26,464 nt of DNA from an uncultured Collinsella sp. (lineage in GTDB: Bacteria > Actinomycetota > Coriobacteriia > Coriobacteriales > Coriobacteriaceae): positions 1-26,464 of the forward strand of contig CAUBGU010000015.1 in assembly GCA_958435545.1 (NCBI GenBank), given 5' to 3'. The position numbers and the translations under genes were made by a program. Below are positions 16,605-24,142 of this stretch, in pieces. How positions within the stretch are numbered: position 1 is the first letter of the stretch; every line of letters begins with the position of its first letter. The notes beneath the pieces were generated by a model, which worked only from the letters and a program-made list of their open reading frames with translations, did no database searches and had not been told where the DNA came from.

Positions 16605-17810
16605 CTAGGCGCGGGATTTGGCGCGTGCGAGGGCGAGGCCCACGGCGGCGATGGCCATGGCAAAGAGCGCCGTGACGCCCAGGTCGCAGGCGATGTCTCC
16701 CAGCACGGTGGACGTCAAATCCGATGCGAGCGCCTTGCTGATCGCATCGTTCACCCAGTATGTCGGCACAAAGTGCGCCACCGTCTGCACGGCCGGGCCC
16801 ATCAGCGACAGAGGCATCCAGGCTCCGCCCAAAAACGTCATGAGCATGCCAAGCAGGTTACCCACACCGTTGAGCAGCTCCTCGCGCGCACCCAGGCTCG
16901 AAAGGGCAAAGCCAACGGCCAGCGGCGTGCACGCCAGGGCAAACGTCGCCGCCAGCGCCAGGCACACGCGACCCACGCCGACCTCGGCAACCGCGCCGGC
17001 AAAGCCCACGACACCCATCATGCTCGACACAAACCAGATGCAGACGGTGAGCACCGCGGCAGCCGCGAACACGGCAAGCGAACGCTGGCGCTCGGAGACC
17101 GGACCGGCCTCCATGCGGCGTACGCGCTCGGGCTCGTTCATGCCCGAGAACACCAGTCCCACCGACACGATGACCGACGAGATAATCGCGTACGCGCCAA
17201 AGTTGAAGTACGACTCGAGCGTGGCGGCGGCAGTCGAGTCGACCTTGACCTGCTCGATCTCGACCTCGGCACGCTCGGTGGCCGCGTGTTCGGCAGCCTT
17301 GGCAACGTCGCCGTTAGAAGCAGCGGGCTCAAGTGCGGCCGCAGCGCCCGCGAGCGAGATCCAGCGCGAGGCCTCGGCAGACGAAAGCGCCGCCGCCATG
17401 GTGCCGGCGCCGTAGGTCACATCGAGCTTGGGCAGAGACTCCCCCGCGCGGGCGGCTGCAACGAGGTCGCCCTCAAACCCCTCCGGGATAAAAAACACGC
17501 AGTCGGCGCTGCCCTTGGCGCTGTTGCTCTTGGAGAGCGCGTCCGCAAGGTCGTAGGTGCCGTCGCCGACGCCCGTGACCAGCTCAAAGCGCGAACCCAG
17601 ATGCTTGGTAAGCGCGCGCGAAAGGTCGCTGTCGTCGCGGTCGACCACGATCACGTTGGCATCGTAGGGCTTGTACTCGGTGAGCTGCGACGAGTTCCAG
17701 CTCACCGATGCCGCGATGAATACGCCCATGAGCGAGATGAACACCGTATAGATGAGCAGGTAGAACGGGTGCGCCAGCGCCATGCGAAGCGCGGTCTTAA
17801 AGGTGCTCAT
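16605..17810 (-). CDS. ABC-2 type exporter permease (second subunit)
   Basis: 401 residues. N-terminal helix (about 18-38), an extracytoplasmic domain of about 170 residues, then five or six helices (about 205-395) with the ABC-2 pattern, including a late FLGGAWMPLSLMGP segment before the last helices. The extracytoplasmic domain is Ala/Ser/Glu-rich. ATG 17810 (MSTFK) follows AGGAG by 5 nt and overlaps the 3' end of the preceding permease gene by 14 bp, so the pair are translationally coupled and likely form a heterodimer. Part of a three-gene ABC-2 exporter; the substrate is unknown (drug, lipid or peptide export are usual for the family). Confidence 0.85.
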   Translation of the reverse strand: MSTFKTALRMALAHPFYLLIYTVFISLMGVFIAASVSWNSSQLTEYKPYDANVIVVDRDDSDLSRALTKHLGSRFELVTGVGDGTYDLADALSKSNSAKGSADCVFFIPEGFEGDLVAAARAGESLPKLDVTYGAGTMAAALSSAEASRWISLAGAAAALEPAASNGDVAKAAEHAATERAEVEIEQVKVDSTAAATLESYFNFGAYAIISSVIVSVGLVFSGMNEPERVRRMEAGPVSERQRSLAVFAAAAVLTVCIWFVSSMMGVVGFAGAVAEVGVGRVCLALAATFALACTPLAVGFALSSLGAREELLNGVGNLLGMLMTFLGGAWMPLSLMGPAVQTVAHFVPTYWVNDAISKALASDLTSTVLGDIACDLGVTALFAMAIAAVGLALARAKSRA

Positions 17811-18984
17811 AGCGGCTCCTTCCAAAGATCAGCGTAGCGGCGGCGACAAACACCAGCGCCATAAGGACCAGCGCGCCAGCGCGAACGGCAAACGGCCCCA
17901 GGTCCTCAAAGAAATACAGGCGATTGAACATGTCGCAGATGAGCTTGACGGGGTTGAGCCAGCACTCGGCCGGGCAGGCGCGGGCGACGTCGTCGGCAAG
18001 CGCCATCGCCGGCTCGCCGTAGAGGCCGGCGAACAGGGCGCACGTGGTGGCAAAGCCCGTGAGGATGCCCGACTTGGACGCCTTGCCGCCCTTAACGGGA
18101 AGCGTGCCCACAAAGAGTCCCAAGCCCGTGGCGGCAAGCGCGGAAGCGGCGCTGCCCACCAGACACAGTCCCTCGCGCCCGCCAAAGTCGACGCCCACGA
18201 CCAGGCGCACGTAGCCGATCGCGATCGTCATCGAGGCAAAGGAAACCAGCCACGAGCCGACAAAAATGCCGGCCAGCGACGCCGTCTTGGAAAGGCCGCC
18301 CACGCAGCGACGTGCGCCAAGGCCCGACAGATTGGGCTGCAGGTCGACGACGCTCAATGCGGCAAACTCGGCAGACATCATCGCGACCAGGCCAAAGAGC
18401 GCGTAGTAGTAGATGACCGTGCCATCGGGCGTGGTGCGTGTCAGGCTTACGCGGCGGGTGTCGCCCTCGAGCGACAGGGCGCGCGCAACCGCCTCCGGGT
18501 CGGCGAGCGCCGCCGGGTTGTCTTGGGCAATCTGGGACATGAGCTCGGCATTTTGCGTATACGAGCTTGCCACCGTCTCAAGGATGCTGCGGTCGGTGAG
18601 CACCGACGAGGCACGCGAGCCGTCGTAGCTCGAAAGCAGCGTGAGCTTGGGCGTGCCCGCGGCATCGACCGTGTAGATGCCCGCGACTTCGCCGGCCTTG
18701 AGCGCACGGTTCGCATCGGCTGCGTCGTCGCACTCGTGGATCTCGAGCAGTTGGTCGCCGCCCTCCTCGTCGAGCGACGTCGCCACGTCCTTAAAGGTCG
18801 AGGCGTCCCAGGCCTCATCCGCTACGACGGCCACCGGCACCGGGTCGACCGTGCCGTCAGAGCTCAGGTTCGCAAACATAAACATAAACATCGTGGAAAG
18901 CGCGATGGGAAAGAGAGCGCCCCAAACCCACGTGCTCGGCCGGCGCAGCAGCGTCTTGACCGTGGTGATGATGGTGTTGAACAT
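17797..18984 (-). CDS. ABC-2 type exporter permease (first subunit)
   Basis: 395 residues with the same build as its neighbour: one N-terminal helix (about 20-38), an extracytoplasmic domain (about 40-210), then about five helices (215-390; YYYALFGLVAMMSAEFAAL, GIFVGSWLVSFASMTIAIGY, and a C-terminal FAVRAGALVLMALVFVAAAT). AGGGGGCGG lies just ahead of the ATG, 9 bp after the ATPase stop codon. It is the ABC2_membrane_3 type, in which two such half-transporters pair with one ATPase gene product. Confidence 0.85.
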   Translation of the reverse strand: MFNTIITTVKTLLRRPSTWVWGALFPIALSTMFMFMFANLSSDGTVDPVPVAVVADEAWDASTFKDVATSLDEEGGDQLLEIHECDDAADANRALKAGEVAGIYTVDAAGTPKLTLLSSYDGSRASSVLTDRSILETVASSYTQNAELMSQIAQDNPAALADPEAVARALSLEGDTRRVSLTRTTPDGTVIYYYALFGLVAMMSAEFAALSVVDLQPNLSGLGARRCVGGLSKTASLAGIFVGSWLVSFASMTIAIGYVRLVVGVDFGGREGLCLVGSAASALAATGLGLFVGTLPVKGGKASKSGILTGFATTCALFAGLYGEPAMALADDVARACPAECWLNPVKLICDMFNRLYFFEDLGPFAVRAGALVLMALVFVAAATLIFGRSRYEHL

Positions 18985-18993
18985 GACCGCCCC

Positions 18994-19932
18994 CTAGTCG
19001 CGCAGCTCGCGGCCGGTGATCTCGAGGAACACGTCGTTGAGGGTCGGCGGCTCGCTCCACACGCGGCCGAGTGCCACGTCGGCGGCGCGCAGCGTGTCGA
19101 GGATGTCGACCAGGTTGTGCGGACTCGCCTCGCAAGTGCAGACGAGCTCGCCGCCGGACAGCTCAACCGAAAGCACGTGCTCGAGGGCGCGCAGCCGCTC
19201 GACCGTGGCGGGCTCGACGGCGCCGACCTCGACGGTCACGCGCTCGCCCATCTGAATCATGCGCTTGAGCTCGTCGTTGGTGCCCTGCGCCAGCACGCGG
19301 CCGCCGTCCATGATCATGATGCGGCTGCAGATCTGCTCGACTTCCTCCATGTAATGGCTGGTATACACCACCGTGGCGCCCTCGTCGCGCAGGCGGCAGA
19401 TGCCCTCCAGGATGGCGTTGCGGCTCTGCGGGTCGACCGCCACCGTGGGCTCGTCAAAAAAGATGAGCTCGGGCTTGTGCGCGATGCCGCAGGCAATGTT
19501 GAGGCGACGCGCCAGGCCGCCCGAGAGCTTGCCGGGGCGGAACTTGGTAAAGTCGCCCAGCCCGACAAAGTCGATCGCCTCGTCCACCAGCGCGCGGCGG
19601 CGCTTGCGGTCGTTAACGTACAGGCTGCAGAAATAGTCGATGTTCTCGCGCACCGTAAGCTCGTCGAATACCGCCACCTGCTGCGGCACCACGCCGATGC
19701 GACGCTTGAGGTCATAGCGGGCGGGCGTCATGGGCTCGCCGAACAGCTCGATGGTGCCTTTGTCGTAGGCGAGCAGCTGCAGAATGCAGTTGATGGACGT
19801 GGTCTTGCCCGAGCCGTTGGGGCCCAGCAGGCCAAAGATCTCGCCGGGGGCGATGCTCAGGTTAAAGTGGTCGAGCGCAATAAGGTCATCGTAGCGCTTG
19901 ACGAGGTTTTCGACGTGGACGATGTCTGTCAT
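18994..19932 (-). CDS. ABC-2 exporter ATP-binding protein (NatA/DrrA type)
   Basis: 312 residues. Walker A GPNGSGKT (37-44), signature LSGGLARRLNIA (136-147), Walker B ELIFFDEPT (155-163), and H-loop YTSHYMEE. The C-terminal 90 residues (after MIMDGGRVLAQGT) form the extra domain usual in DrrA/CcmA-type ATPases of ABC-2 exporters. ATG 19932 (MTDIVH) has AAGGG upstream; an open frame extends further upstream but lacks similarity. Transcribed divergently from the kinase/regulator pair at 20130. Confidence 0.92.
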   Translation of the reverse strand: MTDIVHVENLVKRYDDLIALDHFNLSIAPGEIFGLLGPNGSGKTTSINCILQLLAYDKGTIELFGEPMTPARYDLKRRIGVVPQQVAVFDELTVRENIDYFCSLYVNDRKRRRALVDEAIDFVGLGDFTKFRPGKLSGGLARRLNIACGIAHKPELIFFDEPTVAVDPQSRNAILEGICRLRDEGATVVYTSHYMEEVEQICSRIMIMDGGRVLAQGTNDELKRMIQMGERVTVEVGAVEPATVERLRALEHVLSVELSGGELVCTCEASPHNLVDILDTLRAADVALGRVWSEPPTLNDVFLEITGRELRD

Positions 19933-20117
19933 GAGGCGGCCCTTCTGTTGCTTGCGGCCCGGTACGATTGCATCATCGCAGGAGCGGGCGGCGCGCACCA
20001 GTGAGCTTTGTCACGAGTGCGGGGCTTGGTCGCGTGGCCCGCCGGCGCCCCCAATTTACCGTACGGGAGGAATGTCACGGTTGCGCAGGCGGCCCCTCCA
20101 CCACGCGTAGCTTCGCG

Positions 20118-20132
20118 TACAATACCCGTATG
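20118..20132 (+). promoter_or_regulatory. -10 box and probable leaderless start of the histidine kinase
   Basis: TACAAT (20118-20123) is followed after 6 nt by the ATG at 20130, so transcription would begin at or next to the start codon. There is no Shine-Dalgarno sequence upstream. The -35 position (about 20095-20100) is weak. Confidence 0.55.
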
Positions 20133-21275
20133 AACAGGCTTTTCGACAAATCGATTGTGCTGGCGTGCTGCATTGCGGCCGCGATGGGTCTTACTGTGGA
20201 CGCTCGCCTGATCGCGGCGTTTTGCCTTGGCGTTATTACCACTTCGCTGGCCGAGCTCGCGCAGAAGGATCGCACGTGCCGCACAAGCGAGGCCGCGAGC
20301 TACGCTTACATCATCGCGGCCGTTTTCGTGCCGCCGTTTGTGCCGTTTGCGCCTCTCGCCCTCTATGACATCGCGCGACGCGTGCGCCGCGAGCACGCCT
20401 GGGTCGTGCTGGGCATTGGCATCGCCTTTGTCTTTGCGCTCGTCGCGGACCTTCGTGCCGACGCGCTCACCGCCCGAACGCTCCTGCTGACCGCCATCCT
20501 TTCGGTTGCCGCCGCCTTGCTGTCGCTACGTACCGCCCAGTTGGAGCGCGAGCAGCAGCGCATGCGCCGCACCCGCGACGAGTTGCAGGAACGCGCTCTG
20601 GCGCTCGAAGCGCGCAACCGCGATCTTGCCGACCGCCAGGACTACGAAGTCGAACTCGCGACACTCGCCGAACGCGCCCGCATCGCGCGCGAGATCCACG
20701 ACAATGTGGGCCACCAACTCACGCGCGCCTCGCTGCAAGCCGAAGCACTGCGCGTGGTTCACGCCGACGAGCCCGGCGTCGCCGCCGATTTCGCCGACGT
20801 CAAACGCACGGTTGACGAGGCGCTCCAGCTTGTGCGCACTAGCGTCCATGCGCTCAACGACAACGCTGTCGACCTTTCCGTGCAGCTCGAACGCATTGTC
20901 GAAGGCGCGCGCTCGGACAGCGGCCCGCAGATTGAGCTTGAGGTTATGACCGAGCATGCACCCGCAAACGTCGCGAACTGCTTTGCGGCGGTCCTGCGCG
21001 AGGCGCTCTCCAATACCATGCGCCACGCTTGTGCCCATACTGTCACCGTACGGTGCATGGAGCATCCGTCGTTTTACCAGCTCATCGTTACCGACGATGG
21101 CGTGGGCGGGGTCCAAGCAATCGGCCGTGGCGCCGCGGAGGGCATGGGGCTCGCCTCCATGCGCGAGCGCATCGAGGCGCTTGGCGGCACCTTCACCGCC
21201 GGTCCGCGCGCCGGCGTCGGCGGCTGGCGCGTGTTTGCCACCGTTCCCAAACAGCAAGGAGATGAGGACCGATGA
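20130..21275 (+). CDS. Sensor histidine kinase, HisKA_3 (DesK/NarX-like) type
   Basis: 381 residues. Four to five hydrophobic segments (about 8-135) without a large extracellular loop are followed by a coiled-coil linker (135-180). The HisKA_3 box is ERARIAREIHDNVGHQL with phosphoacceptor H190, and the HATPase domain has N295 (REALSNTMRHA), DDGVGG (322-327) and GMGLASM (338-344). The membrane-embedded sensor suggests detection of membrane stress or a membrane-active compound. It overlaps the response regulator gene by 4 bp (ATGA) and is divergent from an ABC-2 exporter, a common antimicrobial- or lipid-stress module. ATG 20130 is preferred because the upstream extension has no similarity. Confidence 0.88.
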   Translation: MNRLFDKSIVLACCIAAAMGLTVDARLIAAFCLGVITTSLAELAQKDRTCRTSEAASYAYIIAAVFVPPFVPFAPLALYDIARRVRREHAWVVLGIGIAFVFALVADLRADALTARTLLLTAILSVAAALLSLRTAQLEREQQRMRRTRDELQERALALEARNRDLADRQDYEVELATLAERARIAREIHDNVGHQLTRASLQAEALRVVHADEPGVAADFADVKRTVDEALQLVRTSVHALNDNAVDLSVQLERIVEGARSDSGPQIELEVMTEHAPANVANCFAAVLREALSNTMRHACAHTVTVRCMEHPSFYQLIVTDDGVGGVQAIGRGAAEGMGLASMRERIEALGGTFTAGPRAGVGGWRVFATVPKQQGDEDR

Positions 21276-21901
21276 GGCTCATCGTTGTCGACGACGACCG
21301 CCTGGTGGTCGATTCGCTCAAGATTATCCTGGGCGCCCAGCCGCAGATCGAGGTGGTGGGCACCGGCGCCAATGGCGACGATGCGGTGGCGCTCTATGCC
21401 GAACACGCACCCGATATCGCACTGCTCGACATTCAGATGCCGGGACGCGACGGACTTTCGGCGGCACGCGAGATCCTTGAGCGCGACCCTTCGGCGCGCG
21501 TGGTGTTTCTGACGACATTCTCGGATGACGAGTACATTGTGTCGGCGCTCAAACTGGGCGCCCGCGGCTACCTGATCAAAACCGATGTCGCCGCCATTCC
21601 TCCGGCATTGACGCAAGTCATGGACGGCAAACGCGTACTCGAGGGCAAGGCGATCGAGGACATCGATTTTGACGGAACGGACGTCGAGGCGGGCACGCCC
21701 CGCCGGCCCGCAGCCTTCGCCAGCCTGACCGACCGCGAGTTCGAAGTCGCCGAGCTCATCGCCCGCGGCCTCGACAACAAGGAGATTGCCGCCACCGCCT
21801 ATATGGGCGAAGGCACCGTGCGCAACCACATCAGCTCAATCCTTGCCAAAATGGGCCTGCGCAACCGCACGCAGATCGCCATCGCCTACCTGCGAGGGTA
21901 G
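21272..21901 (+). CDS. NarL/LuxR-family response regulator
   Basis: 209 residues. The receiver domain has D7-D8-D9 (VVDDDR), phosphoacceptor D53 (LLDIQMPG), T81/T82 and K103 (LIKTD). The C-terminal LuxR-type helix-turn-helix (about 145-209) reads LTDREFEVAELIARGLDNKEIA...EGTVRNHISSILAKMGLRNRTQ. It starts within the last codons of the kinase gene. By position it most likely controls the divergent ABC-2 exporter operon; this is inference. Confidence 0.93.
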   Translation: MRLIVVDDDRLVVDSLKIILGAQPQIEVVGTGANGDDAVALYAEHAPDIALLDIQMPGRDGLSAAREILERDPSARVVFLTTFSDDEYIVSALKLGARGYLIKTDVAAIPPALTQVMDGKRVLEGKAIEDIDFDGTDVEAGTPRRPAAFASLTDREFEVAELIARGLDNKEIAATAYMGEGTVRNHISSILAKMGLRNRTQIAIAYLRG

Positions 21902-21921
21902 TTACCCAAAGACCGAGCCCC

Positions 21922-21975
21922 CCGGCATAGCAAAATGGCTGTTACCGATTTAATGCCATTTCAAAACTATGCCGG
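21922..21975. repeat. Hairpin 3' of the response regulator, overlapping the first 22-kb palindrome
   Basis: CCGGCATAG (21922-21930) pairs with CTATGCCGG (21967-21975), and AAATGGC (21933-21939) pairs with GCCATTT (21955-21961). The right arm is part of the left arm of the next element (21962-22115), so the two structures are mutually exclusive. It may end the kinase/regulator transcript. Confidence 0.6.
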
Positions 21976-22115
21976 TTTACTACGATGAATCGCCCACCTT
22001 CGACCACAGCAAATTGCGTGCTTGCAAAACCGCAGGTAGAACGCCTGCAATATTTAGAAAAATGCAGTCATGGTCGGAAATGTCGAATTCATCGTAGTAA
22101 ACCGACATAGTTTTG
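21962..22115 (-). repeat. Nested palindrome E1 (core on minus strand)
   Basis: 29-nt arms 21962-21990 and 22087-22115, one mismatch that is a G-U wobble only on the minus strand. On that strand the inside has CGACCA/TGGTCG as second stem and GCAGG-CGTTCTA-CCTGC followed by GGTTTT as apical hairpin (22048-22032). This core is shared with E2 and E3, which lie on the plus strand. No coding potential is seen. Confidence 0.75.
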
Positions 22116-22157
22116 TTCGGGCGGCCCTGCACGAGTGCCTCCGCAAGCCTCACGGGA

Positions 22158-22180
22158 CCAAAATGATCCGTTTTCTTCCG
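22158..22180 (+). repeat. Direct repeat flanking E2, copy 1
   Basis: A 23-nt sequence containing AAAATGATCCGTTTTC, repeated with one mismatch at 22396-22418. The pair brackets element E2. Confidence 0.65.
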
Positions 22181-22206
22181 CCCGCGGAGATCGGCTGACG
22201 GCGCCC

Positions 22207-22366
22207 GCCACGAAATCGGCCCATCTACTACGTTTGACTCGATACCCCCGACCATACCCGCTTTTCATGAAAAACCGCAGGCGTTCTACCTGCGGTTTTT
22301 ATTTCGCATTACTTGCCATGGTTGAGGGTAGCGGCTTAAACGTAGTAGATGGGCCCATTTCGTGGC
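22207..22366 (+). repeat. Nested palindrome E2
   Basis: 29-nt arms 22207-22235 and 22338-22366 with a single C-C mismatch. Inside are TACCC/GGGTA and CGACCAT/ATGGTTG stems, then a perfect 12-bp apical hairpin (22270-22281 with 22289-22300) ending in TTTTT, which has terminator form. The arm sequence differs from E1 and E3, while the core (GTTCTACCTGCGGTTTT) is shared. Confidence 0.78.
22270..22300 (+). terminator. Terminator-like apical hairpin within E2
   Basis: AAAAACCGCAGG and CCTGCGGTTTTT pair perfectly around CGTTCTA. With A-run and T-run it could act on either strand. It lies 370 bp after the response regulator and 400 bp after the hydrogenase operon end. Confidence 0.55.
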
Positions 22367-22395
22367 AAACGGGTCACGCGATGGCCCTCGCGAGG

Positions 22396-22418
22396 CCAAA
22401 ATGATCCGTTTTCCTCCG
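22396..22418 (+). repeat. Direct repeat flanking E2, copy 2
   Basis: Same 23-nt sequence as 22158-22180 with one mismatch (C for T near the end). Confidence 0.65.
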
Positions 22419-22459
22419 TCCCCAAGGGATCAGGGGCTGGTACTGATATGGTGTCATTT

Positions 22460-22613
22460 CAAAACTGTGTCGGATTACGGGGCTAAAGTCGGGACCCTCA
22501 TCCATACCTCCATTTTTTGAAAAACGGCAGGTTATCTACCTGCGGTTTTGTTTTTGCAATTTTCTGTATGGTCGGAGGTTCGCAATCCAGCCCCGTAATC
22601 CGGCATAGTTTTG
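22460..22613 (+). repeat. Nested palindrome E3
   Basis: 25-nt arms 22460-22484 and 22589-22613. Both non-Watson-Crick positions are G-U or U-G on the plus strand. The second stem is CCATAC/GTATGG and the apical hairpin is 22521-22532 with 22538-22549 (one G-G mismatch), followed by GTTTTT. The outer half of the arm (CAAAACT-R-TG-Y-CGG) resembles E1, while the inner half differs. Confidence 0.75.
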
Positions 22614-22644
22614 TTCGCGGAGGCTTAGCCGCGCGTTCACGCGC

Positions 22645-22678
22645 GGGGCCGATGGGGCATTTTTGCCCCGCCGGCCCC
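22645..22678 (-). terminator. GC-rich hairpin after the hydrogenase operon
   Basis: GGGGCCG (22645-22651) pairs with CGGCCCC (22672-22678), with an inner GGGGC-ATTTTT-GCCCC stem. It lies 22 bp beyond the stop codon of the last hydrogenase gene. No T-run follows on the minus strand. Confidence 0.5.
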
Positions 22679-22699
22679 TATTCCAGCTCAATTCCAGCG

Positions 22700-23041
22700 C
22701 TACTCCGGCTTAGTTTCTACCGTGGGAGCCTTGTTCGCCGCGACTGGAGTGCGGGCGGTATCCATAGTCAGGCAGTGCTTGGGGCAGCTTTCGATGCACT
22801 CGCCGCACACCACGCAGGCATACGGGTCGATCGACCACGTTCCGCCTTTGCGATCGACCGCAAGCGCGCCCGCCGGGCAACGACGCGCGCACATGCCGCA
22901 GCAAATGCACACGTCCATGTCATTGACGATATGCCCGCGCAGGCGCTCGGGCGCCGCGAGCTTCTCCTGCGGATAGCACACCGTTACCGGCTGCTTGACC
23001 ATAGAGCCCAAGGCCGTCTTGGCAAATGTCAGCAAACTCAT
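22700..23041 (-). CDS. echF: Ech-type hydrogenase ferredoxin subunit (EchF/NuoI-like)
   Basis: 113 residues with two [4Fe-4S] motifs: C45-x2-C48-x2-C51-x3-C55 and C76-x2-C79-x2-C82-x3-C86. The PVTVCYPQEK and PERLRGHIV segments are typical of the NuoI/HycF/EchF family. It passes electrons from soluble ferredoxin to the small subunit of a membrane-bound [NiFe] hydrogenase. Last gene of the operon, 7 bp after the large-subunit stop, with GGTAGG as RBS. The C-terminal tail (TARTPVAANKAPTVE) is unrelated to known domains. Confidence 0.85.
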   Translation of the reverse strand: MSLLTFAKTALGSMVKQPVTVCYPQEKLAAPERLRGHIVNDMDVCICCGMCARRCPAGALAVDRKGGTWSIDPYACVVCGECIESCPKHCLTMDTARTPVAANKAPTVETKPE

Positions 23042-23048
23042 GCCGCGC

Positions 23049-24137
23049 CTACCTTTCCGTGCAGCTAATGCAGGGGTCGATGGTCAGGATAATCATGGGC
23101 ACGTTGGCAAGAAGCACGCCCTGCAGCGCATGCGTCAGACCCGCCAGGTTCTGCGACGTCGGCGTGCGCACGCGGAAGCGGTCCAGGTTCTTGGTGCCGT
23201 TGCCGCGCACATAGTAGTACGCCTCGCCGCGCGGCTGCTCAATCACAACCTCGCCGCGCGCGCCGTCGGCCGGCGTAAGCTTGGTACGCCCGCCGATACC
23301 GTCGTGCGGGATCTTGCCGACAAGCTCCTTGATGATGTCCATGGCCTGCGTGACCTCGGCACAACGCACCTGGCAGCGGGCATAGCAGTCGCCATCGCTA
23401 GCAACGATGGGCTCAAACGCAGACAGGTCCGCATAGGCACCGTCACCGAACATGCGCACGTCATAGTCCACGCCCGAGGCACGACCGAACGGGCCGACCA
23501 TCGAAAGGTCCAGCGCGTCCTTCTTGCTGATCACGCCCACGCCATGCAGGCGCTCGCCGCAGCTATTGTCGTCCAAAAACGTATGCACCAGGGCCTCGTA
23601 GTCGGGACGCATGGCATCGAGCGTCTGGACAATGCCTGCCAGCTCGGAGTCCTCAATGTCGTGCTTAAGGCCGCCGATCTCGTTAATCGACAGAATCACG
23701 CGGCCGCCGCAGGTACTCTCGAAGATCTTGAGGATCTGCTCGCGCAGGGTCCACGAACGATAGAACAGCGCCTCGAAGCCAAAGGCATCGGCGAGCAAGC
23801 CCAGCCACAGCAGGTGCGAGTGAATGCGCGAAAGCTCGTGCAAAATGGTGCGGATATACTGCACGCGGCCGGGCACCTCGATGTCGAGCATGCGCTCGCA
23901 GGCGTTGGCATAGCCATAGCTATGGCCCACGGCGCAGATGCCGCAGATGCGCTCGGCGATGTAGCCAAACTGATGCATATCGCGCTTTTCGGTGAGCTTC
24001 TCGAGTCCGCGGTGCACAAAGCCGATCTGCGGAATTGCCTCGAGAACGCGGTCGTCCTCAATCACCAGGTCCAGATGAAGCGGCTCGGGCAGCACCGGGT
24101 GCTGCGGGCCAAACGGAATTACGGAGCGATGAGCCAT
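23049..24137 (-). CDS. echE: [NiFe] hydrogenase catalytic large subunit (EchE-like, group 4)
   Basis: 362 residues. The nickel-binding cysteine pairs are C65-x2-C68 in RICGICAVGH and C356-x2-C359 in DPCISCTER. These distinguish it from NuoD, which has lost them. The protein ends three residues after the last Cys, so there is no C-terminal extension for a maturation protease, as in Ech enzymes and unlike HycE. It catalyses proton reduction to H2. RBS AAGGAGG precedes the ATG, 5 bp after the upstream stop. The NADH-dehydrogenase 30-kDa-like domain that HycE carries at its N-terminus is encoded separately by the preceding gene. Confidence 0.93.
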   Translation of the reverse strand: MAHRSVIPFGPQHPVLPEPLHLDLVIEDDRVLEAIPQIGFVHRGLEKLTEKRDMHQFGYIAERICGICAVGHSYGYANACERMLDIEVPGRVQYIRTILHELSRIHSHLLWLGLLADAFGFEALFYRSWTLREQILKIFESTCGGRVILSINEIGGLKHDIEDSELAGIVQTLDAMRPDYEALVHTFLDDNSCGERLHGVGVISKKDALDLSMVGPFGRASGVDYDVRMFGDGAYADLSAFEPIVASDGDCYARCQVRCAEVTQAMDIIKELVGKIPHDGIGGRTKLTPADGARGEVVIEQPRGEAYYYVRGNGTKNLDRFRVRTPTSQNLAGLTHALQGVLLANVPMIILTIDPCISCTER

Positions 24138-24142
24138 GGACC

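Noticed and set aside
21922..22613. CRISPR array
   Set aside because: The repeats are long inverted pairs with unequal arms and no regular direct repeat-spacer spacing; no cas gene is nearby.
21962..22613. Retron-type or group II intron RNA
   Set aside because: Nested stems are suggestive, but no reverse transcriptase gene lies in the window and no intron domain V-like sequence was seen.
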